From assembly GCA_034670405.1 (NCBI GenBank), contig JAXDDX010000169.1, positions 844,371 to 908,370 on the forward strand: a stretch of 64,000 nt of DNA. The letters run 5' to 3'. The notes under the pieces were generated by a model. It was given only the letters and a program-made list of their open reading frames with translations, had not been told where the DNA came from and did not search any database. Made by a program: the position numbers and the translations under genes. The DNA comes from Hoplostethus atlanticus. Lineage: Eukaryota; Chordata; Actinopteri; Trachichthyiformes; Trachichthyidae. Positions 1-10,030 of the stretch are shown here, piece after piece. The stretch's first letter is position 1. Each line of letters begins with the position of its first letter.

Positions 1-432
1 ATGACCTATTTAGCATTGACCATTTATGGATGATTGTGGGACGACACTGGGAGGACTAGCGGGAGGACACTGGGAGGAGTACACGAGCGCACAATTCACC
101 GCAGGTGGGTATTTATAAAGAGAAGACTGCGTACAGGTGTGCGCCGCACTGAAGGACAACAATGTCTATGTCATTGATCTCCTTCAGGAACTCTGGGTTT
201 TTACTTTTTAAACCAAAAGCAGAGGACCGGAGGCCCTGTACATTCCAACATGCAATGGAAAACGATTTCATTTGGTTCATTCTTTTCCTTTAAAATGAGA
301 AAAACTCCTACTAGAAAACATTTACCAAAAAAAAAAAAAAATACAATTTATTGTTACCTTAATTAAGAACATTTCTCTTTTCTTTTTTTCCCTTTTTTCG
401 TTTGGTTTTGTTTTGTTCCTGTTCCTGTACTC
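1..432. other. Left-edge stretch without a gene
   Basis: I see no gene here. It holds an A-run near 330 and a T-rich tract at 376-415. It lies downstream of the minus-strand LINE-like ORF and may be the rest of that element's 3' part. Confidence 0.4.
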
Positions 433-1795
433 TTATCCAGTTCCCATCAAGTGAGAACAGAGTAGGCTCAGCATGTGCTGGATGTCACTCAGTTCACTGA
501 GGGGGGGTGGGCTGGCTGCTCCTCTCACGGCCTGTGCGTAGCTCTGCCTGCTGGGCTGTGGCTCAGTGGGGAGGAGGAGTGGGGGAGGCCTGATCTGGGG
601 GGATCTGAAGGTAGGCTGGGGCTGGTTGTGGTGGGTGGGCTGTGGTGGGTGTTGAGGCTGGCGGTACTGGGGTTGGTGGTGTTGTGGTTGGGGCTGGGGG
701 GTCCAGGGTGTTGATCCAGGGTGGCGTCTTGCAGGTCTGAGGGGGGTGGAGGCTGCTCTACTGTGCCTGGGTGGAGAGGCCGGGCTGCGGTTCAGGACAG
801 CTTCCTTCAGGGTCTTGGTGAAGGTGGGGACTGTGTGCTTGTATAGATGGACATGGTCATACAGGCAGTCCAAGTCGAGGGTTGGATGGTGGGCCAGGTA
901 CACATTGGGCTTTAGGGCAGGGCAGGGGGGTCCTGGTTGGCTGGTGTAGGTTCCTCTGCGGGGTGGAGGCAGTGTAGAGCATGGAGATGTAGTTGCTCCT
1001 GTAGGCTGTCCACGTCTCTCTCTCTTCTCTGCAGCTTCTCCTTTAGTGTGGTCATCTCCCTCTTACTGCTCTCTCTCTCTCTCTCTCTCTCTCTGTAGCT
1101 CTCTCACCTCCTCCGTTAGATCAGTCAGTTTCCTCTCATGGCTGTCTCTCTCCTGTTGGGCACTCTTCAGCTGTACTGCCAGGCTGTTGTTCTGTTCTCT
1201 CATCCTGGTGGCTAGGAGCTCCTCTAGAGTCTGGGTGTCTGGCTGTTGCTTGTTCACCTCTTCCCTGAGTTGCACCAACTCTATCTCCAGCTGAGTGAAC
1301 TGTTCCTTCAGCAAGCCCAGGGTGCAGAGGACCTGGGCTTGCTTTGAGCAGGGGGCGTCACTCTCATCAGGTGTGGGGCAGCTGGGGTGATAGGCGCTGC
1401 CTTTGCTTTCCTGGGTGGAGGACTTAGGGGTGATTTTGGTTGTGTGTGTCTGGGTGGAGGGGGTTTCACTGGGAGTTGTTTTTTCCCTCAGTGCTATCTC
1501 CTTTACAGTCTGAAAGTCTGTCTCAAAATGTCTGAGGTCGCCCTGCACCATGACAGTCCCGCTCTTATACAGGTTGACTGTAATCATGATGCTGTCAGGG
1601 TCCACTGCCTCCATAATTTTGATTTTCCACCCATTGCAGATTCCCTCTCGTTTGACAGACTGGTAGTGAGAACAAATTGCTGTATGCCATGCATTTGGTC
1701 ACTTTTGTAGTGGTCTGCGAATAGACTCTCTGGCCTCTCCTTCATCAGCTTCTGTTTGTGCTGTTTCCTGCTGGTTTCATTTTTTTTGGAGGATG
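433..1795 (-). pseudogene. Broken LINE ORF1-like / esterase-like ORF
   Basis: Three minus-strand reading frames belong to one decayed protein. The N-terminal piece (about 1584-1795) is rich in Lys/Arg/Gln. The middle piece (1063-1614) carries a VNLYKSGTVMVQGDL block, then a Thr/Ser-rich linker and a Leu/Glu/Gln coiled coil ending in an Arg-Glu run made by a (TC)n microsatellite at 1069-1095. The distal piece (433-903) has a DHVHLYKHTVPTFTKTL motif like the C-terminal end of SGNH/GDSL esterases in fish LINE ORF1 proteins, followed by a Pro/Gln/His-rich tail. The frames are out of register, and the esterase core expected between the middle and distal pieces is absent. I infer a dead non-LTR retrotransposon ORF1. 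The family match rests on motif memory, not a search. The P-like element at 1804 interrupts its upstream side. Confidence 0.5.
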
Positions 1796-2439
1796 GTCTC
1801 AGCCATAGACATATATACATAGACGCCGCATTGACTGCTTCTGCCCATTGCTACGATATGTAAACGCCGCCGCCATATTGGTCCGGGCAAGACTGGCCTG
1901 TAAACAAATACAAGTAAACGGGGAGCTGCGGTTTTTCTGGATGAAAAGCACTATAACGTTTTCAATGAGTCCTTTTTTATATTCAAGGGTTTATGATCTA
2001 CGTGGAGTAGAAAAAAAAGTTTTGTCTCCAGTTACTTAGTCAGGCTATAATCGCTGTTAGACCTCAAGAGAGCAGTGTCAACGTTAGACTCACATGAACT
2101 GAATTACTTACTGGTGGAAAATAATTAATTGTCATAAGGCATTGTAAAAACTCAGGTTTGTCAAGCATGGATTGAACTTCCAATCTAAATGTGTTCCAGT
2201 GCATCTGCTCGGGAAAACATAATCGCCCGCAGCAAACTCATGTTTGTATGGTAAGTCTCAGAATGTTACAAGCATCTAAACTCAACATCAACTACTACAG
2301 CGCCATTAGTGAAGAGAATCGGCGCATATCACATTCGGAAGCCGTTTTTTCCGAGTACACTGGAATGCACCATTACTTTGCGACGACTGAAGCTAAAACA
2401 ACATATCAGGAGATATATCAACTCCAGTTATTATTTTGT

Positions 2440-2554
2440 AGGATGCAGGCAGCAACATAGATCCCTGCACAGTCTCCCAACACGCGAAAATGCCAGGACA
2501 GAGTGGATTAATTTTATTTTTAATGTCAACGGCTACAGTTTTTTCTGTGTGTGA
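2440..2554 (+). pseudogene. THAP-like remnant inside the P-like element
   Basis: One plus-strand frame reads SLHSLPTRENARTEWINFIF shortly after a Cys. The pattern (HSLP, then a Trp-containing helix) resembles the start of the THAP zinc-finger fold found in P-element transposases and their host derivatives. Only about 40 residues are readable and the full C2CH set is not visible. It is a relic, not a gene. The identification is moderate at best but agrees with the 8 bp target duplication of the enclosing element. Confidence 0.35.
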
Positions 2555-3911
2555 TGATCAGTCCTCAGACTGCTTGAGCAATGGCAGGATTAGCATCTAA
2601 ATTGAAGCTTAAAGATGGAGCAATTCATAAGGTACGTGACCCATCTGCAAAAATGGAATCTGTAAGTGTCACCATGTTTTGATTTAATTTACCAAATTAG
2701 TCTGGTTAGTATATTCACCGCTGGTTAGCTAACGAGCTAGCGGGGCTAGCCACGGGCTTGTTGGGCGTGGAAGAAGAGAGAAAACTAAAGCTGGAGTCAT
2801 TAAAAGTAAAGTAAAGTAAAAGTAAAGTTATTGGTTGGAGTCAGGACTCATCTTAAAGTTATTTGTTGGGACCAGTGTCTGTTTTATAAGTCTGTCGAAC
2901 GTGTCAGGTTTGGTAAACTTTAGCCACCATTAGTACAATCGGTGTTTGGTTGTTTGGCTGCGCTGTTTGGATGCAAATAGATTGCATCCAATAATATATA
3001 TATACAATATATAATATATTATTGGATGCAATTATTATTGCAGTTAACCAATTAACCAATATAATATTGGTTAACTGGCTCAACAAAATTGTCAATTTTA
3101 GCTTGTCTGCAAGTTGTATTCAATAAGCTTATGGACATGAGCCATAAATAGACCGGCTACAGCAGAGAGTGTCGCTCACACATCCATATACACAAACACA
3201 AGGCGCGAAAGTAAAATATTACACAGAATTGTTATCATTGAGAAACTAAGTGGAACCGCATCAGCTGCCTCTTCCCATTCTGGGTCAGACTCTGGCTCAA
3301 ACATGTATGGTCTCAGTGTTGGTTCTGGAGCGGCCGCCATGGTTAGAGATGAGCGCTCTGCTCTCCGTCTCCGCCAGGCGATCGCGTGTAGGTTGTATGT
3401 AATGAGCATGTATGTAATGAGCGTACACGCCCTCAAAACAGCCTGTTCTCTACAATGGAGAAAATGAGACTGAAACACACCACAGAAGCTGGTTTTAGGA
3501 TTTTTTTTGATATAGACTTCACAAACGTCTTGTAAAGACCCCCAGGAACAGTTTAAATAGCCCAAAATTAGTACAATACCCCCCCTTTAATACTTGTGGA
3601 GACGTCCATATATAATATAATTTAATGTACATGAAATGTGCAGAAAGTTCTTTTTCTGTCCATGTCCCCATCATTTTAGCTTTTCTTGTGCTCCAGGTCA
3701 GAACACAGCTCATTCACTTTGAAATACTGGGGGGGGGGGAATCTAAATAGCGCATTTTTAAGTACTAATAATTCACCATCATTGAGAAAAATGGAACAAA
3801 ATCGGCAAATACAAATTACAATAGTGAGACACTGGCAGTCAGTCTTCTTTCTATATTTTTATAGCAGTGAAAGGATACAGATATACTCCAAGACATACAA
3901 TTACAGACAAA

Positions 3912-3990
3912 GACAATTATAAGATAAGATACGCCTTTATTGATCCCCAGAGGGCAAATAAAGAGGGAAAATTCAAATGGCCTATCGAGA
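3912..3990. repeat. LINE 3'-tail-like fragment
   Basis: The stretch reads as a degenerate GATA-type tract running into CTTTATTGATCCCC and GGGAAAATTC. This is a motif I recognise from the 3' ends of common fish non-LTR elements. It sits inside the P-like element and so arrived later or was captured. Confidence 0.35.
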
Positions 3991-4449
3991 TTTTGATCTA
4001 TATTTATATATCTATATTTCTCCAAACCGATTTTTATGACAAGCTACTCGTTTCGGCTAAGTGACTGACATATTATGAATCTGACTGTAGTTAGCTGGCT
4101 AGCTAACCTTTCTCACATTTTGAAGGTTTCCCAAAGAGAAAGAGTTGATACACAGCGATTATAGCCTAACTATCGAGATTCTACGTAACTGGAGACAAAA
4201 CTTTTTTTTTCTACTCCACGTAGATCATAAACCCTTGAATATAAAACGACTCACTGAAATCGGTTGAGAAATGTAAACCTTATAGTGCTTTTCATACAGA
4301 AAAACCGCAGCTCCCCGTTTACTTGTATTTGTTTACAGGCCAGTCTTGCCCGGACCAATATGGCGGCGACGTTTACGTATGATCCACAGGCCACTGCGGC
4401 GTCTATGTATATATGTCTATGGTCTCAGCACTATACATGGTGGTAGTGG

Positions 4450-5299
4450 GCTCTGCTGCTCTGCTCTTGCTGCTGGACAGTGGGCTGTGCAGGTGTTTGT
4501 TTGAGCGGGAGAAAAGTGGCCTCTCACTCTGCTAGTTAGCGAGTTAGCTAGCTGTTTTATCCACGTAATAGATCTCTTCAAGAAAAAAAAATATAAATCC
4601 TTTTCCCTTCCCTTTGTAATGATGTACTCACTCAATGTAGAAGGATGTAGGTTGGGAGATTGCTCCTTTCTGTGCCAGGGATTTGCTTGATGGTTTTAGT
4701 TTAGTTTTTTTCAGTTAGCTTCGCTTAGCTGGTTAGGTAAAATCTATTTTTTTGTCTTGAATAAAGTTGCTGGGAAAGGTTTTGTTCAGGATTCTTGTAG
4801 ATTGTTGTTTCTTATATCAGATGATGTGAAAATCTAAGAAAATGTAAGAGTTTATCTCATTTTAAAAACAATGGGGTCTGCTGCTCTGCTCTTGCTGCTG
4901 GACAGTGGGCTGTGCAGGTGTTTGTTTGAGCGGGAGAAAAGTGGCCTCTCACTCTGCTAGTTAGCGAGTTAGCTAGCTGTTTTATCCACGTAATAGATCT
5001 CTTCAAGAAAAAAATATATAAATCCTTTTCCCTTCCCTTTGTAATGATGTACTCACTCAATGTAGAAGGATGTAGGTTGGGAGATTGCTCCTTTCTGTGC
5101 CAGGGATTTGCTTGATGGTTTTAGTTTAGTTTTTTTCAGTTAGCTTCGCTTAGCTGGTTAGGTAAAATCTATTTTTTTGTCTTGAATAAAGTTGCTGGGA
5201 AAGGTTTTGTTCAGGATTCTTGTAGATTGTTGTTTCTTATATCAGATGATGTGAAAATCTAAGAAAATGTAAGAGTTTATCTCATTTTAAAAACAATGG
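4450..5299. repeat. 425 bp tandem duplication
   Basis: Positions 4452-4876 repeat at 4877-5301 with a constant offset of 425 bp and only a few changes; the A-run/TATA stretch near 4581 and 5006 differs by composition but not length. Each unit has a minus-strand ORF (4417-4635 and 4857-5060) with the same N-terminus, which I regard as incidental. The copies are almost identical, so the duplication is recent or kept homogeneous. Confidence 0.9.
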
Positions 5300-5317
5300 A
5301 AAAGTAATAATTCAGGA

Positions 5318-5334
5318 GCTCATGTTCTTCATGT

Positions 5335-5369
<35 letters not shown>

Positions 5370-5985
5370 GACTTGGATTTCCATTTCCTTCATTTGTCCA
5401 CTTTCAATTTTATTTGGAGCATCCCCTTTCTCCTCCTCAATCACTTCAACAGCCTTCTCTGTCTCTCTTTCTTGTGCCTGCTGTTTGCACATCTCTTCTT
5501 CCTCAGCTTCCCTTTGCAGCTTCAGTGTTTCTTTTGCCAGCAGAATCTGTTTCTCTGTGTTCAGTTTTCTCTCCTCTTAGTATGTCAGGCTGATCATGTT
5601 TGTCTCCATCAGTAAACAACGCCTCCAACCCAGCCTTGGTGACAGCCAAGTATCCGTGTGTCTGTGGTTGTCTTTCAGGCTGGATGTCACAGGTTACTTT
5701 TTCAGTGTTTTTGTGTTTCATCTCCTGTGTGGCCTCAGCAACAATTACTGGAAGACTTCTGGTCTCTGGTTGTGCATATCTGCTCATGGGTTTTCCAACA
5801 TGAGCTGTCTGACCAGAGAATATGTCATAAGAGAAGAGGTTATTTCTATTAGACCTCTGCAGATTTTTCATGCCTCCTCTGGCCAACGGATCCTTCAAGA
5901 TTTCAGATTGTTTGTTATCCTCCATCTTGTCTGGTGCCGGTCTGGGTGGCAAACTGTCCCAACGTCTGTCCTTGTCAGTCTGTAT
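5318..5985 (-). other. Unrecognised coding-looking block (possible two-exon fragment)
   Basis: A minus-strand frame runs from a plausible acceptor (TACAG) at about 5986 to about 5576. It reads DKDRRWDSLPPRPAPDK, then FSGQTAHVGKPMSRYAQPET, then QTHGYLAVTKAGLEALF. After a frame change near 5575 a second frame continues as a Lys/Glu/Gln-rich coiled coil (KQILLAKETLKLQREAEEE) down to the (TC)n microsatellite at 5338-5366. A further open piece with a GTGAGG donor lies near 6065-6130, but its phase does not join. The mixture of Pro-rich, low-complexity-free and coiled-coil sequence looks like a real, perhaps decayed, vertebrate gene. I do not recognise the family. It may also be part of a mobile element. 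Confidence 0.35.
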
Positions 5986-6590
5986 TACAAATAGTGAGAC
6001 AACTTACATTAAACCAAAGAAACAAGAAATCACTTTGTCACACAGCATTTCACTGTCTTTCCTCACCTGACTTGAGGTTGTCGCTTTGGTGTGGAAGACA
6101 ACCTGTCTTGGACAGCGGTGGTACCAGTCTTACTTCACTCACACCACGGTATCACAGTTGTTTTTCAATATATCACAGTTGGTTTTCAATATATCACAGA
6201 CACTGTATTTAAGATTGGGGGGTGCCATCAGTGTAACATCAGCCAGCATGCTGCTGGTTGCTTCAGGCATGCTGCTGGCTGCAGCAGGCCTAAACCTCTC
6301 AACTTTTCACTCACATTTCTCAGTAGTCATCACTCTCACCTCAATACACATTGTATATCAAAACATTCAACAAGAAAAAAAGTTTCAGTATAATCTAATT
6401 GGGGATAATGTAATATATAATGTACTCACCAAAAAGGACATCAAAGGTTCAATATAGTTGAATATAAATCCAATATATGATGACTGTAATCCACTGACAT
6501 TTATTATCCTAAACATAATTATTCCAGTTTCTTTAATGATTATGTACAATTTGTGTATTTACAATGATTGTGACTTGTGTGAGAAGTGTT

Positions 6591-8951
6591 TTATAGAGCA
6601 GCCAGTATGTCCTCATGTTGTTGGAGTGAAATCTTGTAGATGACCTTGCGGCCCTTCCTTCTTGAATCAATATTGCTACACAAGTACCTAACAGTCTCAC
6701 TGTATACCATTGCTACCTTTTTGGTGTTTAGTTTGTAAGTGTTGTCCAGGGAATTGTCAATGTCAAAGAAATTACCTTTGAAGATGCAACTATTAGCCAT
6801 GAAGGCATTACCATAGTCATCTTCAGTGTTGTCTTGTAGGCGTAGAGGTCCGTCGCTGGTGACCTTTAGCAGGTAGTAGTCAAACCTGGGGTCCTCAGCT
6901 GCTATCACGACCACACTATCCTTCTGTACCAACTCTGCTAAGCTAAGCTCACTGTCCTGCCCTTCATCACTACGGGTGACACGCTCCGAGGGCTGAGCTA
7001 CCTGTAGCATCTGATGAGGCTGCCACTCCTCCACATAGGCCATGTTCTGACACCCCGCATACCTGCCATACATACATGGCTCACAGTAGCAGGACCTTTT
7101 GCGAAGTAGAAGCATGCCACTGGCTGAAGACGCTATAGAGTGCAGCTTTCTGTTTTCTGGGACAGGCTGGAATGCCCTTCCCCTCCTCACAATTTTACCT
7201 GCAGCAATAAAAAGAAAGACCCGACGCCTGACCTCACTGCTGGCCCTTGCAGGCAAGGTAAAATTGTGCAAGAGGTAAAGGTACATTTCCTTTGGAGTGG
7301 TGATCTGTGCTTCTCCTCGGATCACTGCCATGGCACATTTTTGTTTGACATTAGCACCTGCCGCATCCTGCTCACCTTTGGCATGAGATGTCTCATAGTA
7401 ATTCCGGACTATGTGATAGCCAAAGTTCGAGAATGACAATGAGACATCTCCCATGCAGTGACAACTTTTGTATTGTGCACTACAGCCGTCAGTGAACTCG
7501 TGCATCACTTCTGGCTTACATCCTATTGACTGGAGGTATTGGTCAACTTTAACCCGTATTTTGTGGACAGCATAGCTGTCATGTTGACTGTCCTCGAGGA
7601 TGGTGAAGATGTGCTCTTTGATGATCACTGGCTTCTCAGGTGTGCTGTCGTCACCATCATACTCCTTAATGGCATGCCGATAGAGCACAGTGACATGAAG
7701 CGATGCCTCAGACTTGCTGAAGTAGAGTGACTGAATTTCATTTTGATGGCAACACTGGTAGTTCTCACTGTAGTCATGTAGTGCTAGGACATGACCAAAT
7801 GGCAACAGTTCTCGGGTGGCATCAAACTGTGCTTTCTGCCAGGTTGCCATAAAGTTGTGATATGCATAATCCTTGGCAATGGCACGCAGGTAGGAGAAGA
7901 GATGGCCAGGTGCTGTCTCTTTGGTAAAGAGTGTCAACTTTTTTATCTTGGTGCCATCCTCCTAGCCAATCTCCACATACTCATACCGCTGCCATTTAAC
8001 TGTGGGGGCGTCGTCCGAGAGGTCATCTTCACTCCCACCAAACTCCACTTTGTCAACACCACAGTGCTCACAAAGCCGCAGGAGACAAAGTAGATTGTGG
8101 TATTCACCATTCTTGGGGCATAAGGTAGTATCCATGAAGGTAGACACACTAGTGGGGGAAGATCAGGGTGATGCTGCCTTCTAAACTTGGCACACGATTG
8201 AAGCATCATACGAAGCTCCACGTTTTCTACACAAACATGTCACTCGATCCTGTCGCCTTGCTGATATGACAAAGAAAGGCTTACACTTTAAAAAAGTGGA
8301 CTCTGTCATATCAATATTAGGGTGATCCCTCTTGAAATCAAGGTAAATTTCTCGCTGAGTTTTCTCCAAAACATATTTTGCATGTGATTAATAATTTTTG
8401 TAGCCAATCCTTCTGCGTTTGATGTCACTTTTGTCCCCAGTTGGCCGACTTTTTGACTTCCAGTACTCATAGGCGACTTTTCTCACTTCTGATGAGTATG
8501 CATCCTTCCTGGTCTTTCTGGCAGGAGTCTGCCACACCTTAGAGTTGTCTGTCAGTTTGCGGGCTACTGTGGACCTTTTCAGCTTGAGACGGCTGCAGAC
8601 CTTGCGGGCTGACCTGTCCGTCTTTTCACCGCAGACTAACTTCACCCCTGTTGAATATGCTGACCTCTGACCCTCTGTGTATGATCCTTTGCTGCTTTTG
8701 ATTGATGCAAGTCCTTTGGTTATGTTCTCAACAATGGAAGCATTGGCCTTGTTTTTCTCCACTTCCTCAGGTGTGTACATCAAACCACATTTCACTAAAT
8801 AGTCTCTGGTGGTAGGACTCTGGGCCAGAGTGGCTATGACCGCTCCCTTCTTGAGCTTTCTAGGTGTTGTAGGGATGACCTTCTCAACTGACTGTATCAC
8901 CCTGTGTTTAGACATTCTGTGTTTGAAGGCATTACGAAGGGGAGCGGCCAT
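6591..8951 (-). pseudogene. Decayed DDE-type transposase, unclassified family
   Basis: One protein of about 780 residues reads on the minus strand from ATG 8949-8951 to the stop at 6591. It is broken by an in-frame TAA at 8388, a frame change near 8180-8170 and an in-frame TAG at about 7962. The N-terminal part is basic with a helix-turn-helix-like stretch. A Cys-containing piece (LCEHCGVDKVEFGG) follows. The C-terminal 448 codons are intact and carry HDYSENYQCCHQNEIQS, then TDGCSAQYKSCHCMGD, then SHAKGEQDAAGANVKQ, an order that suggests an acidic catalytic triad in an RNase H-like fold. A Cys cluster (SCYCEPCMYGRYAGCQN) lies near the end. I recognise the style from uncharacterised fish and cnidarian proteins but cannot name the superfamily. 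I found no flanking inverted repeats by eye. Confidence 0.6.
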
Positions 8952-8979
8952 TCTCTCTCCTGTCCAGGATTAAACTAAA

Positions 8980-9103
8980 ATGACGCAAAAACGCCTCAAG
9001 GCACTTTCTCTCATGGCAATTGAGAGCGAATTGACCAATACATTGGACTTTGATGATATCGTGGACGCACGACGCAGAGACAGGAAAAAATGCACTGCAT
9101 ATG
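8980..9103 (+). pseudogene. hAT-like C-terminal dimerisation fragment
   Basis: A short plus-strand frame from the ATG at 8980 reads KRLKALSLMAIESELTNTLD followed by FDDIVDARRRDRKKC and ends at a GTAAGA donor. The pattern (L-x-LSLM-x-IESE, then DFDDIVD) resembles the extreme C-terminus of hAT and ZMYM-type transposase-derived proteins. It starts only 29 bp from the oppositely directed transposase-like ORF. I infer a relic exon. It may be chance. Confidence 0.35.
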
Positions 9104-9550
9104 GTAAGACTATTTTATGATTCATTGCTTGCTGTCAATTGTTTTTAGGCTTTGTTTTGATAATATTAGAGGTGGCGTAAACTTATCTCTTATTTGTGGT
9201 TGAGAGCGGTATTTTGTTAACGTGCTGTTAATTGAGTGTATGGTACCTGCGCTGTAAATCGTGTGTTGTTGAAATACATGTGAATTTATTTCTAGTTATT
9301 GTGCTGTTGGCTTTGAGTGTTGCTGTGCCTGTTAATCCTGTTGAGATGCAGATGAATGTATGTCTCAGTTAATATGCTGTTGGCCTTAATTGTGTGTATG
9401 TGCGTTGTAAATCCTATTGAGGTACAGGTGAATTTAGTTATTGTGCTGTTTGCTGCGACTGCGAGTGTACCTGCCCTGCCGCGTCCATGCCCAGGGGCCC
9501 ATTGTCTCATAATCCGCCTATGACAATATGAACTAACTTAACAGTAAAGC

Positions 9551-9939
9551 ACAAGTAGAGTCCACCATGATCCTTATCGTATTTATTCATTCCTTAAATA
9601 TGTAAACGTTTTGATCCATAATGGATATTTGTCAGGTCAAACTAAAATGCATGTTCATTCATTTCGCTTATAGACCATTCATCTCATCATATCAAAATTG
9701 TGTTCTACTTTCAATTTGGTATGTCTATTTGCACAGGGTATTTTGCCTATCATAAGCTATTGTATGTTCTAGTTGAACCTCACCTGTCTTAACACATTAC
9801 ACATCAGGTGACAGTTAGGTGATGAGATGAATGGTCTATAAGTGAATTAATGAACATGGATTTTAGTTTGACCTGACGAAAATCCATTGTGGATCAAAAC
9901 GTGGTTTCTAAGGAATAAATAAATATGGACTCTACTTGT
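9551..9939. mobile_element. Palindromic MITE
   Basis: The two halves are inverted copies over about 130 bp each, with ends ACAAGTAGAGTCCA and TGGACTCTACTTGT; the inner arms match around 9590-9690 and 9820-9915. There is no ORF. A 13 bp direct repeat AACTTAACAGTAA lies near both sides (9535 and about 10009) but is not flush with the termini. Confidence 0.7.
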
Positions 9940-10030
9940 CCTTGTTCTTGAATGCTTTGCACTAAGTCCAGCACCCACTGTCTATGTGCGTATAACCAGG
10001 TACAAACAAACTTAACAGTAACACACTTAC

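Larger units (their letters stand above)
1804..4421. mobile_element. P-superfamily-like DNA transposon, 2.6 kb, long TIRs
   Basis: The ends are inverted copies over about 255 bp (1804-2060 against 4160-4421). They begin CATAGACATATATACATAG and share the blocks around 1875-1960 and 4290-4370 nearly perfectly. An identical 8 bp direct repeat GTCTCAGC lies immediately outside (1796-1803 and 4422-4429), which is a clean target-site duplication. An 8 bp duplication is known for P and hAT elements. The TIR is not hAT-like, and a THAP-like scrap inside favours P. No intact transposase remains. Inside are an AT-rich palindrome (2976-3031), a minus-strand scrap near 3250-3390 encoding PYMFEPESDPE, and a LINE tail near 3915. 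It was inserted into the neighbouring LINE-like sequence. Confidence 0.75.

Noticed and set aside
7140-7436. Plus-strand ORF inside the transposase
   Set aside because: Antisense to the intact 448-codon transposase frame.
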